A stretch of 64,000 nt of DNA from an uncultured Lachnospiraceae bacterium. GTDB lineage: Bacteria; Bacillota; Clostridia; Lachnospirales; Lachnospiraceae. Below the pieces are notes generated by a model. It searched no databases, was not told the DNA's origin, and saw only the letters and a list, made by a program, of their open reading frames with translations. The position numbers and the translations under genes were made by a program. Location of the stretch: positions 189,300 through 253,299 of the forward strand of contig CAKRSV010000005.1 in NCBI GenBank assembly GCA_934401915.1. The letters are read 5' to 3'. Below, piece after piece: positions 46,365 to 54,726 of this stretch (the stretch's first letter is position 1; every line of letters begins with the position of its first letter).

Positions 46365-47389
46365 TATGCCAAGCCTCCCTTCCGAGCCTCTCTTTTATTT
46401 CTTCTTGCAACATATTTTGCGATCCGTCTGTCACGCTTGATGCCTGCGTACTTATCCTCGTCGTCCGCGCTCTTGAATACGAACTTGAAGAACAGCTTCT
46501 GCAGGACTGTTGCCACGATTATGATCAACAGCAGAACGATCGCCATGGCTGACGCCAGACCAACCTTTTGCTGTGTATGTGCGATTTCGTGCATTACCAC
46601 AAAGTATGTTCCCGTGCCGTTCGCGCCGCTTGTGATAACGTAAGGCGGTTCGAATGCACTCAGAGAACCGGTAATGGATAAGATAACATTCAAAGTGATA
46701 ATTGTCTTAATGCTTGGCAGGATAATACTCTTGAACTGCTGGAAGCGGTTTGCCCCGTCCAGCATCGCTGCCTCATAAAGTTCCGAATCCACAGACATGA
46801 TCGCTCCGATGAAGAGCACCATATTCTGTCCGAAATAACGCCATACCGAGGTTCCCACCAGGGAGATATTGTTGATACTCTGATCCTTCAGCCAGTACGG
46901 CAGATTGTCCAGATTAAATCCGCACCACTGCAGAACGGTATCGAATACGTAACCTCTGGTATAGAAAAATTTAAAGATAAATCCGATTGCAATACCATTG
47001 ATGAGGTAAGGGAAGAACATGAATCCTTTGAAAAGGTTACCGCCCTTTACCTTAAAGCTGAGTACTGTCGCCAGATAGAGGGAAAGTGCAAGCTGGACAA
47101 CGGAGCCGACCATGTAGTATAAACTCAGTTTCAGTGCGCCGAAGCAGTCATCTCTCTGGAACACTTTTGCGTAGTTGCTAAGGCCTACGAACTTTCTTGC
47201 TCCCACGTATTTCATTTTATAAAAGCTGAATCCAAACATCTCTGCGAAAGGCAGATACGTAAAGGTAAATAGTAAGGCCAACGGGATAATCATAAAGCAG
47301 ATCATCACCAGGACTCTCTGTCCGTCTCTGCTCTTTATCCACTCGCCAAATGTTCTCTTTCGGGGTTTTGCCGTCTGAGTCATTGCCAT
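46364..47389 (-). CDS. ABC sugar transporter permease, MalF/LplB-like
   Basis: 341 residues with six predicted membrane segments, the EAA loop DSELYEAAMLDGANRFQQFKSIILPSIKTI, and long basic N- and C-termini (AKPRKRTFGEWIKSRDG; RDRRIAKYVARRNKREARKG). AGGAGG precedes the start. It is coupled to the second permease. Together they form the CUT1-type channel for mannan oligosaccharides. Confidence 0.93.
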   Translation of the reverse strand: MAMTQTAKPRKRTFGEWIKSRDGQRVLVMICFMIIPLALLFTFTYLPFAEMFGFSFYKMKYVGARKFVGLSNYAKVFQRDDCFGALKLSLYYMVGSVVQLALSLYLATVLSFKVKGGNLFKGFMFFPYLINGIAIGFIFKFFYTRGYVFDTVLQWCGFNLDNLPYWLKDQSINNISLVGTSVWRYFGQNMVLFIGAIMSVDSELYEAAMLDGANRFQQFKSIILPSIKTIITLNVILSITGSLSAFEPPYVITSGANGTGTYFVVMHEIAHTQQKVGLASAMAIVLLLIIIVATVLQKLFFKFVFKSADDEDKYAGIKRDRRIAKYVARRNKREARKGGLA

Positions 47390-47410
47390 CGCTCCATCCT
47401 CCTGATAATC

Positions 47411-47440
47411 AGAGCCAGGGAGAGCTTTCCCCCCGGCTCT
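47411..47440 (-). promoter_or_regulatory. Intercistronic stem-loop between binding-protein and permease genes
   Basis: On the minus strand AGAGCC plus a G-run pairs with a C-rich segment plus GGCTCT: about 12 bp, two G.T pairs, 6-nt loop AAAGCT, no T-run. Such hairpins usually protect the upstream message, allowing excess binding protein over permease. Confidence 0.6.
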
Positions 47441-47468
47441 ATCATTTTCATCGCTTTATAAGCAAATC

Positions 47469-48953
47469 TTAGTAAAGAACTTCGATTCCGCACTCTTCCT
47501 GTGCATCGTTCCAAGCCTGTGTCCACTCAGCCATGATGTCATCAAAGCTCTTGGAACCTGTAGCTGCTGCTTCTACAATGCCCTGAACCTTAGCGTCTCC
47601 GCCTGCGTTGAAGGAAAGCTCGCTCTCTGCGTTCATCTCATTCATGAAGTCCTCTTCTCCTTCAAGTGCCTGAAGGTTCTCAACAACCTCTACGCCCTCG
47701 AAGTTGAAAGATGTCGGAGCTGTCTTGGAGATCGGGTAACCACCCTCAAGCTCACACCAGCCAGACTCTTCAACCATCCACTTAACGAATACCATAGCTG
47801 CTGCCTTGTTGTCGTCAGAGGAGTTTACATTGATACCGAAGTTGTAGTCAGGACCTGCTGTCGCATACTGCTTGCCGTTTACAGTGATCGGGAAAGGCAT
47901 ATATCCGATATCGTCACCATTGTCGCCTGCTGCCTTCATCTGAGCTACTGCCCAGGAGCCAAGTACCATACAACCGATCTCTCCGTTGTTGATCATGCCC
48001 TTGCAGCCTTCCCAGTCAGTTGTTGTGTAGTCATCCTCGATCAGTCCGTCAGCTACTGCATCGTAAAGGATCTTGTAAAGTGCGTATGCACCTGTTCCGT
48101 CGCCGTTGTCCTTGAAAGGCTCAGCTGTGTGAACGAATTTCTGGTTTAACCATGTCTCATCACCTGTTGTGATCGCGCCAAGGTAAGCATCCCACTGACC
48201 ACCCATGGTCCAGCCTGCTGCATAGTTTGTATACAGCGGAATAGCGTCTGTGTTGTCCTTGATTGCCTGAAGTGCTGCGATCAGCTCATCGGGAGTCTTA
48301 GGAAGCTCTGTTACGCCTGCATCAGCGAAAACTTTCTTGTTGTAAAGAAGTCCCTGTGCATTTCCCATGTAACCGATACCGTAGCAGTTCTTATCCCACT
48401 CCCAGTTATTAGCGAAGTTGATGTACTGGCTCATTTCCTCTGTGGTTCCATAAGGAACAAAGTAAGTAGGAAGTTCTGACTTGTCGATTGCCGGGATAAA
48501 CATGATGTCGCCCCAGTCACCGTTGGAAAGACGAAGAAGGGAATCCTCCTGATAATCGGTAACGCCTTCTGTCTCAACTGTGATGTTCGGATATACCTCG
48601 TTGAACTTAGCTACCAGATCAGCCATGGTTCCATCTTCCTCACGGTCTGTCTTGTGATGGATGAACTTGATGGTTGTTGTCAGATCTGTGTAGTCCTGTC
48701 CGAGGGTGATGGAAGCATATGTAAGTCCATCTGCTGCTGCAGCAGTGTCATCTGCTGTATCGTCAGCAGCCTCTGTGTCCTCTGCTGCTGTTGTGTCCTC
48801 TGCTGCTGTTGTGTCCTCGGTTGTCTCCGCTGCCGCATCATCAGTTGTGCTTGCTGCTGAGCTGTCTGCGCTGTTGTCGGAAGAGCCACATCCTGCAAGA
48901 GATAACGTCATGGCTGCTGCCAGGGTAAGCGCTAATACCTTTTTCAGTTTCAT
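47469..48953 (-). CDS. Sugar ABC transporter substrate-binding lipoprotein
   Basis: 494 residues. The lipoprotein signal is MKLKKVLALTLAAAMTLSLAGC, with lipobox LAGC. A long low-complexity linker (about 25-72) of Thr, Ala, Asp and Glu with repeated TTAAED-like units precedes the CUT1-type extracellular binding fold (KFNEVYPNITVETEGVTD ... NGDWGDIMFIPA ... GEIGCMVLGSWAVAQMK). It captures oligosaccharides at the cell surface and delivers them to the two permeases. AAAGGAGG precedes the ATG. A perfect inverted repeat lies just upstream of the ribosome site. It is the first gene of the main operon. Confidence 0.94.
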   Translation of the reverse strand: MKLKKVLALTLAAAMTLSLAGCGSSDNSADSSAASTTDDAAAETTEDTTAAEDTTAAEDTEAADDTADDTAAAADGLTYASITLGQDYTDLTTTIKFIHHKTDREEDGTMADLVAKFNEVYPNITVETEGVTDYQEDSLLRLSNGDWGDIMFIPAIDKSELPTYFVPYGTTEEMSQYINFANNWEWDKNCYGIGYMGNAQGLLYNKKVFADAGVTELPKTPDELIAALQAIKDNTDAIPLYTNYAAGWTMGGQWDAYLGAITTGDETWLNQKFVHTAEPFKDNGDGTGAYALYKILYDAVADGLIEDDYTTTDWEGCKGMINNGEIGCMVLGSWAVAQMKAAGDNGDDIGYMPFPITVNGKQYATAGPDYNFGINVNSSDDNKAAAMVFVKWMVEESGWCELEGGYPISKTAPTSFNFEGVEVVENLQALEGEEDFMNEMNAESELSFNAGGDAKVQGIVEAAATGSKSFDDIMAEWTQAWNDAQEECGIEVLY

Positions 48954-48976
48954 AATATAATCCTCCTTTTTTGTGC

Positions 48977-49000
48977 TAAATCAACTTGATTGTTGATTTA
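48977..49000. promoter_or_regulatory. Perfect 24-bp inverted repeat, likely operator before the binding-protein gene
   Basis: TAAATCAAC (48977-48985) and GTTGATTTA (48992-49000) are exact complements around TTGATT. The repeat sits 24 bp before the start codon and just 5' of the ribosome site. It could be a site for the LacI- or AraC-type regulator encoded beside it, or a leader hairpin. The rest of the 48954-49221 gap is AT-rich; I see no unambiguous minus-strand promoter in it. Confidence 0.65.
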
Positions 49001-49221
49001 ATTTAAGTATATATTACTTTATATTTTAATCATCACTCATTTTTGCAATAAATATTATATTCTTGTATTTTTGTCCAATTTCAATATTCTACCCAAATTT
49101 AACTATCCGTTTTTGTCTATTATTTATAGGTTTTATTTCCATTTTTTCTTTTTTATGCCATTTAGTTAGCTTTATTTTAAGTTAAATTAGGTTGATCACT
49201 TTGCACGAACAAAGCTGTTTG

Positions 49222-49250
49222 TTGCCCTTTTGCCGCTTTTTTACTATACT
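49222..49250 (+). promoter_or_regulatory. Promoter of the AraC-type regulator gene
   Basis: TTGCCC (49222-49227), 17-nt spacer, TATACT (49245-49250), 59 bp before the ATG at 49309. Confidence 0.65.
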
Positions 49251-49308
49251 ATACTTAAAAATTCACGGAAAACTCTTCCCGACGGGCTGCCCAGAAACGG
49301 AGATTATT

Positions 49309-50265
49309 ATGGATTTCAAAGAACTTCTCGACAACAGACTGCATTTTTCCGACTCCCGGCGTTTCCGGCAGGTCTCCCTCTCGGGCGATCTGAACTATTA
49401 CGCCTGCGACAAAGCGCCGGAGCTTATCTACCCGAACGCCGACTGCGAGGTCACACTTGACCTTCCTATGCAGGCGACCTTTTCCGACCTGCCCGGCTAT
49501 TTCTTTCTCTACCTATATAATGCGTCACTGACCGTCGAGAGTGCAGACGATGAAGGGATAGAAGCATCACCACTTCCCTGTCACGCCGGACAGGCGCTCC
49601 TGCTTTCGCTCGACCGGGCATGGCGGCTGACCATCCCTTCGCACGGCACGCACCTTTACCTGTGCTTTTTTGACGGCGGCTGTTCCCGCCTGATCGCCGG
49701 CGAGCTCTGCCCGTCCGGCTGCCGGGTGATCGCTGTCCCCTCTGCCTCCGGCGTGACCGATTCGATCCGCTATCTCCTCGATCACCCCTTTTCCGGAGAG
49801 ATCGGCTCCCAGATCCTCTTTTCCAAGAAGTTCACGGATCTTCTGACGGAGCTCTACCTCGCCTGCACGCAGCCCTCACCCGGCCGGGATAAGATCCCTT
49901 CTTACGTCCGCCGCACGAAAGAGCTGTTCGATACACAGTACCAGGAGAACTATACTCTCGACAAGCTGGAAACGCTCTTTGGCAAAAGCAAGTATTCCAT
50001 CTGCCGCGAATTCGGGGCGCACTATGGGATCTCGCCTCTCCAGTACCTGAACAGGCGGCGCATCGAGGAGGCGAAACGGCTTCTGCTCTCCACCGATCTG
50101 CCCGTCCATGAGATTGCTTCGCACGTCGGCATTGAGAACACGAATCACTTTATCCAGCTTTTCAAAAAAAATACAGGAGCCACCCCGTTTGTCTTTAAAC
50201 AGGAGGCTCCCGTATCTATCTGCGAGCTACGCTATCCTTGTACACCAGACGACCGTCCACGATAA
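49309..50265 (+). CDS. AraC-family transcriptional regulator of the mannan locus
   Basis: 318 residues from the ATG at 49309 (GGAG upstream; 39 earlier in-frame codons lie in the promoter region). The N-terminal part (about 1-180) is a cupin-like sensing domain. The C-terminal double helix-turn-helix covers YTLDKLETLFGKSKYSICREFGAHYGISPLQYLNRRRIEEAKRLLL and VHEIASHVGIENTNHFIQLFKKNTGATP. It is transcribed away from the operon, the usual layout for an activator of the neighbour. Its last 50 bp overlap the convergent lacI-type gene. Confidence 0.9.
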   Translation: MDFKELLDNRLHFSDSRRFRQVSLSGDLNYYACDKAPELIYPNADCEVTLDLPMQATFSDLPGYFFLYLYNASLTVESADDEGIEASPLPCHAGQALLLSLDRAWRLTIPSHGTHLYLCFFDGGCSRLIAGELCPSGCRVIAVPSASGVTDSIRYLLDHPFSGEIGSQILFSKKFTDLLTELYLACTQPSPGRDKIPSYVRRTKELFDTQYQENYTLDKLETLFGKSKYSICREFGAHYGISPLQYLNRRRIEEAKRLLLSTDLPVHEIASHVGIENTNHFIQLFKKNTGATPFVFKQEAPVSICELRYPCTPDDRPR

Positions 50266-51235
50266 ACATTCCCGGCTCATAACTGCTGTTCTCGATTTTC
50301 TTTATCATATTGCTCACCGCTCTGTGAGCCATTTCCGGCATATCCACCTCGTAGGTCGTGATCTCCACATCACTCACACCCGGGTAGATATAGTTGTCAA
50401 ATCCGACCACCGAAATATCCTCCGGCACGCGGTAGCCTGCCGCCTCCAGCTTGCGGATCAGGTAGCCCGCCGCAAGGTCGCAGTTGCAGACAAACGCCGT
50501 CGGCATTTCCTGCGGGAGAACAATCTTATGCTCCGGGTCGATCTTCGCCTCCTTGATGTCACGGTCCTCGATGATCCAGTCCTGCCGCACGCTGACACCA
50601 TGCTCCATCAGCGCCTTGGTGTAGCCGAGATAACGGTCCGTGATACTGGTCGTCGCCAGCAGCGTTCCCACAAAGGCGATATCCCGGTGTCCCATGTCAA
50701 ACAGGTAATTCGTCAACATATTGGTTCCGTAGATGCTGTTCGAGATCACCGTATCCCGCTGTCTGGTCTTGTCGTAATAGTCCAGATAGATGATCGGCAC
50801 GCCCGCGGACTGCTCCATTTTTTTCAGATAGGGCTGCTTCATCGCGCCGATGATGATCACGCCATCCACCTTTTTTTCCTGAAGGATCAGCGGCATCCGT
50901 CCGCTCTCCGCATCCTGCTCGCGCACCACCTCCAGGATCGCAATACTCCCCACCGAGGTCGCCTTCTGCGTGACTGCCTGATACATCTGCCAGTAAAAGG
51001 AAGAAAACTTTTCAAGGTATCCCTCCTGTGCCAGCACTCCTATGTTGTAGCTCTTTGTCATCTGTACTTTGCGCGCAGCCGAAGGGGGCTTATAGCCCAT
51101 CTCCTGTGCCAGCTCCTTGATCCGTGCGCGCATCTCCTCGCTGACGCCCTTCTGGTCTGCCAGCGCCTTGGACACCGTCACGGTGCTCACGCCTACCCGC
51201 TGCGCTATGTCTGATAATTTAACGCTCTTTGCCAT
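50216..51235 (-). CDS. LacI-family transcriptional regulator
   Basis: 339 residues from the ATG at 51235 (AGGAT upstream). N-terminal helix-turn-helix: VKLSDIAQRVGVSTVTVSKALADQKGVS, with the hinge helix region at about 45-58 (here PPSAARKVQMTKS). The periplasmic-binding-like core includes YNIGVLAQEGY, KKVDGVIIIGAMKQ, VISNSIYGTNMLTNYL and DISVVGFDNYIYPGVSDVEITTYEV. It follows the GH36 gene closely and probably shares its transcript. It is expected to sense a mannan-derived sugar. The unusual LacI hinge may indicate an atypical operator. Confidence 0.9.
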   Translation of the reverse strand: MAKSVKLSDIAQRVGVSTVTVSKALADQKGVSEEMRARIKELAQEMGYKPPSAARKVQMTKSYNIGVLAQEGYLEKFSSFYWQMYQAVTQKATSVGSIAILEVVREQDAESGRMPLILQEKKVDGVIIIGAMKQPYLKKMEQSAGVPIIYLDYYDKTRQRDTVISNSIYGTNMLTNYLFDMGHRDIAFVGTLLATTSITDRYLGYTKALMEHGVSVRQDWIIEDRDIKEAKIDPEHKIVLPQEMPTAFVCNCDLAAGYLIRKLEAAGYRVPEDISVVGFDNYIYPGVSDVEITTYEVDMPEMAHRAVSNMIKKIENSSYEPGMFIVDGRLVYKDSVARR

Positions 51236-51308
51236 ATCCTGCTTTTCCTTTTCCCCGTATTGTCTCCACGCTGTCTGTCGCCGCAGCTTCTGCGGCGGCG
51301 CCATCCTC

Positions 51309-53492
51309 CTACGCCTTCGCGGTAAGATGGATCAGTTTACCTCGGAAATCTCCCCATGGATTTTCAACCAGGATACCTGCGTTCATCAGCAGCTCTCCGC
51401 TGTAACTTTCTTTTGTCTCCTCCACCTCGTACTGTCTGTTCGGATCCAGACCCTTCAGGCAGATCCTTCTGCTGTGGAAATTCGGCCGGTTCAGCACCTG
51501 TACAAAGGTGACGAGCGCTTCCTTCTGATCCTTGGAAACCACCATATAGCAGTCGTACTGGTGATTCTCATGGTAGGACGCGATGCGGTAGTAATCTCCC
51601 TCGCGCACCAGATCGTTGTACTTGTGGTACATCGCTACCTGCTGCGGGATCTGCTCCTGCTCCTCCTTCGCGATCTTCGTGATATCCAGCTCATAGCCGA
51701 AGGTTCCCGCCAGCGCGACGTAGCCTCTCGTCTCAAACGGCGTCACTCTTCCCACTGTATGGTTCGGGCAGTCGGACACGTGCGCGCCCATGGAAGAAAG
51801 CGGATAGATCAGCGCGGTTCCCTCCTGGATACTGAGACGCTCGATCGCATCCGTGTCATCCGAGCACCAGATCTGCGGGCTGTAATAAAGCATACCGGGG
51901 TCAAATCTCGCACCGCCGCCGGAACAGTTCTCCAGCAGCAGGTTCGGAAACTCCTGAAGCATCCTCTCCTGCAATTCATACACGCCCAGCACATATCTGT
52001 GATACAGCTCTCCCTGACGGTCGTTGTCAAGCTCCACGCTTCCGAGATCCGAAAGCTGTCTGTTCATATCCCATTTTACATATTCTATGTTCGCGCTGTG
52101 CAGGATCTCTGCGATACAGCCGTAGACGTAATCGCGGATCTCCTTGCGGCTCAGATCAAGCACATACTGGTTTCTGCAAAGGCTTGCCGTCCGCCCCGGG
52201 ATCGCGATCGCCCAGTCCGGATGCGCCTTGTACAGCTCGGAATCCGGCGAGATCATCTCCGGCTCCATCCAGATACCAAATTTCATTCCCAGCGCATTGA
52301 CGCCGTCCACCAGCTTTTTCAGACCGCCCGGCAGCTTTTCCTCGTTGACCGTCCAGTCGCCCAGACTGGAATTGTCGTCGTTCCGGTGGCCAAACCAGCC
52401 GTCGTCCATGACAAGCATCTCTATGCCAAGCTGGGATGCTCTCTGCGCGATCCCCAGCAGCTTTTCCGTGTTGAAATCAAAATAGGTAGCTTCCCAGTTA
52501 TTGATGAGGATCGGGCGTTTCTGATTCCGGTAAGGACTGCGGATCAGGTGGCTGCGGTAGAGGTCATGCAGATTTCTGGTCATCTGTCCGATTCCCTCGC
52601 CAGAATAGGTCAGTACCACCTCCGGCGCGGTGAATGTCTCCCCGCTTTGCAGCTTCCACTGGAAATTGTCCGAATGGATACCCATCACGGCGCGGATCGT
52701 ATCGAACTGCGTCTTTTCGATCTGTCCCAGGAAATTGCCGGAATATACAAAGTGCATCCCGTAGATGTCTCCGTGATCCTGGTCGGTATTTTTGCACTTC
52801 CATGCGATAAAAGGATGCTCCTGATGGGAGGACTCGCCCCTCACGGAGCACACGCTCTGCTTTCCGTAGCCGAGCGGGCGGTATTCGATCTGACGCTCTC
52901 TCGCCCAGGAACCGTGCAGGGAGATCATCTCGTAATCGTTGTCATCCATATCGAGGCAGGCGGAATACACCTTCGTCAGATACACCGGCTGCTGCGCCTT
53001 GTTCGTGACGTTCACGCTTCTGGTGATCACATCCTCTTTCTCAAAAACGGCGTAGAGAAGCTCAATCTGCAATCCGAGCGCCGCATCCTCGCAGATGATC
53101 GACAGCGCCGCATCTGCGCCGAAGGTAGCCGGAAGTCCCGCAAGCTGCGGCTTCTGTGCCAGAATTTCATGGGATCGGTACTGCGGCGTCACCGCAACGT
53201 GCCCGTCCACTGTCCGGACGCTGATACATCCCTCCCGGTAATCGCCTACGCCGTTGCCCGGATATTCCATCGGGAAACAATCAAGAAAAGACACCCTGTC
53301 CCTGTTATTCTTCGAGGGAACAAAAGGCGCCTCTCCCGTCCGCATCAGATACCTTGCATCCTGTCTGCCGATCTTCTTTCCATAGTAGATATGGCCAAGA
53401 AATCCTTCTTCATCCACGATACCCAGCAAATAGCTGGTATGTGCTGTGTCAAGCTGAAACTGTCTGCTTTTTTCATCAAAAAAGATACCCAT
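51309..53492 (-). CDS. GH36 alpha-galactosidase
   Basis: 727 residues from the ATG at 53492 (AAGGGGTGGG upstream); the 28 earlier codons read through a GC-rich leader hairpin. N-terminal beta-sandwich, then a (beta/alpha)8 barrel: LINNWEATYFDF, MLVMDDGWFGHR, FGIWMEPEMI, nucleophile Asp in YVKWDMNRQ, NCSGGGARFDPGML and acid/base region IWCSDDTD. No signal peptide, so it works inside the cell on imported galactosylated mannan oligosaccharides. It is separated from the main operon by the two regulator genes and has its own promoter. Confidence 0.95.
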   Translation of the reverse strand: MGIFFDEKSRQFQLDTAHTSYLLGIVDEEGFLGHIYYGKKIGRQDARYLMRTGEAPFVPSKNNRDRVSFLDCFPMEYPGNGVGDYREGCISVRTVDGHVAVTPQYRSHEILAQKPQLAGLPATFGADAALSIICEDAALGLQIELLYAVFEKEDVITRSVNVTNKAQQPVYLTKVYSACLDMDDNDYEMISLHGSWARERQIEYRPLGYGKQSVCSVRGESSHQEHPFIAWKCKNTDQDHGDIYGMHFVYSGNFLGQIEKTQFDTIRAVMGIHSDNFQWKLQSGETFTAPEVVLTYSGEGIGQMTRNLHDLYRSHLIRSPYRNQKRPILINNWEATYFDFNTEKLLGIAQRASQLGIEMLVMDDGWFGHRNDDNSSLGDWTVNEEKLPGGLKKLVDGVNALGMKFGIWMEPEMISPDSELYKAHPDWAIAIPGRTASLCRNQYVLDLSRKEIRDYVYGCIAEILHSANIEYVKWDMNRQLSDLGSVELDNDRQGELYHRYVLGVYELQERMLQEFPNLLLENCSGGGARFDPGMLYYSPQIWCSDDTDAIERLSIQEGTALIYPLSSMGAHVSDCPNHTVGRVTPFETRGYVALAGTFGYELDITKIAKEEQEQIPQQVAMYHKYNDLVREGDYYRIASYHENHQYDCYMVVSKDQKEALVTFVQVLNRPNFHSRRICLKGLDPNRQYEVEETKESYSGELLMNAGILVENPWGDFRGKLIHLTAKA

Positions 53493-53520
53493 AGTAACCC
53501 ACCCCTTAAAATGATCTGCG

Positions 53521-53542
53521 GGCGCTCCCTTCCGGGGAGCGC
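53521..53542 (-). promoter_or_regulatory. GC-rich hairpin in the GH36 leader
   Basis: GGCGCTCCC and GGGAGCGCC pair around a very short loop, within the predicted 5' untranslated region about 30 bp before the start. Possible RNA-level control or transcript protection. Confidence 0.5.
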
Positions 53543-53566
53543 CGCGATAATTATGTGCATGGGTAC

Positions 53567-53572
53567 AGTATA
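53567..53572 (-). promoter_or_regulatory. Extended -10 promoter element of GH36
   Basis: TATACT preceded by TGG (extended -10). The -35 position (17 nt further) is a poor ATGCAA. Upstream, around 53590-53625, a motif resembles the region before the AraC gene. Confidence 0.5.
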
Positions 53573-53621
53573 CCATACCTTAATTTAATTTGCATAGAGA
53601 TTTATTTAAGTTTTTTTAGGT

Positions 53622-53850
53622 TTATGCGTTAAGCAGCTTTTTCATCATCCAGTCTGCCGACGCATAACTGCCATCTGCATATTTCATATGATCGGGGAAT
53701 GCGCCATATTTCTGGAAGCCGAGCTTTTCATATAAAGCGATCGCTCTCTCATTGCCAGAGATAACCTCCAGCATCCGCCTTCCGATCCCGCAGCACGATG
53801 GTCCTGTCTGCTTTATCCTTGGTCTCAATCGGTCCAAATCTCAATTTCAA
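53622..53850 (-). pseudogene. GNAT acetyltransferase with a large internal deletion
   Basis: A TTG at 53850 with AGGAGG upstream begins KLRFGPIETKDKADRTIVLRD, a normal GNAT N-terminus, but that frame stops soon. In another frame the C-terminal part follows: GIGRRMLEVISGNERAIALYEKLGFQKYG ... YADGSYASADWMMKKL, including the acetyl-CoA-binding end of the fold. The middle, about 100 residues, is missing. It is therefore a nonfunctional remnant, cut by internal deletion plus a frame change. Confidence 0.75.
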
Positions 53851-53881
53851 CCGCCTCCTGTGTTCTGTGCTCCCGCCATCT

Positions 53882-54664
53882 TTATGGCATGAAATTTCTT
53901 GTGATCTGTGCGATCTTGCCGTCCACCGCGGTCACCGTGGTATTGTTCGGGCTGAAGCCGTATACATCATCCTGCAGGGAAGCAAGAAACTGCTCTGCTG
54001 TATACTCCTGCTCCTGTTTCTCCGGATCTGCCGAATCCCGGAAGAAGAAATCCTCTGCCAGCGGCAGGGTCAGATCTGCCACCGGCTGATAGCTCTTCGA
54101 CTCTAACAGCATCTCGTAATACAGACCGTCCTCTCCCTTGCAGAGATCGCAGCCGTCCTCCTCCAGACCTCCGTTGATCTGAATCCAGGTATCGCTCTGG
54201 GGTTCTACCAACTCCACCTTCATCTCCTTCTGGTCGATCACCAGAATGTCTCCGGCTTTCAGATTTTCTATCTCAGGACCGTTAAACAATTCACAATCAT
54301 ACGCTGTCAGATGGATGATCGTCTGCTCTCCCTCCTGCTCCACATCGTCAGCGGTAAAGGAAGCCGCAAAGCCCATGTTGCTCAGATCGCTGAAATCATA
54401 GGTGTTCTGTATCGGCTCGATCCTGCTGCCCTGTGCAGATTCCTCTGCCGTATCAGTAGACTCTTCTGTCGTCTGTTCACCTGTCGTTTCCGCAGACTCC
54501 TCTATCGTCTGCCCGTCTGTTGCTTCCGCGGACTCTTCTGTCGTCTGCTCGCTCACCGTCTCCGTGGACTGTGCTTCTCCGGACGCTCCGCATCCGGCGC
54601 TGGCAAGCATCATGCCGCCTGCCATTATGGCGGCTCCAATCTGTCTGATCTTTCCTTTTTTCAT
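53882..54664 (-). CDS. Putative lipoprotein with Thr/Glu-rich repeat linker
   Basis: 260 residues. Signal peptide MKKGKIRQIGAAIMAGGMMLASAGC, with lipobox ASAGC. Residues about 30-80 consist of imperfect EQTTEESAETTG-like repeats. A domain of about 170 residues follows, with paired beta-like segments (TIIHLTAYDCELFNGPEI, GDILVIDQKEMKVELVE) and no recognised family. GAGGAG precedes the ATG. The acidic linker would hold the domain away from the membrane through the wall. The function is unknown. Confidence 0.75.
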   Translation of the reverse strand: MKKGKIRQIGAAIMAGGMMLASAGCGASGEAQSTETVSEQTTEESAEATDGQTIEESAETTGEQTTEESTDTAEESAQGSRIEPIQNTYDFSDLSNMGFAASFTADDVEQEGEQTIIHLTAYDCELFNGPEIENLKAGDILVIDQKEMKVELVEPQSDTWIQINGGLEEDGCDLCKGEDGLYYEMLLESKSYQPVADLTLPLAEDFFFRDSADPEKQEQEYTAEQFLASLQDDVYGFSPNNTTVTAVDGKIAQITRNFMP

Positions 54665-54726
54665 AACTTTCTCCTCTAAACTTTCTTAATATATTTGCAG
54701 GATCCACCGTCCGCATAGACGATGGA

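Noticed and set aside
48650..48960. Plus-strand open frames opposite the binding-protein signal and linker
   Set aside because: They only mirror the repetitive Thr/Ala/Asp/Glu codons, giving Ser/Val- or Cys-rich repeats. No ribosome site or known family.
48700..48960. Possible phase-variable tract in the binding-protein gene as a contingency locus
   Set aside because: Repeat units are imperfect multiples of three, so changes would alter length but not switch the frame.
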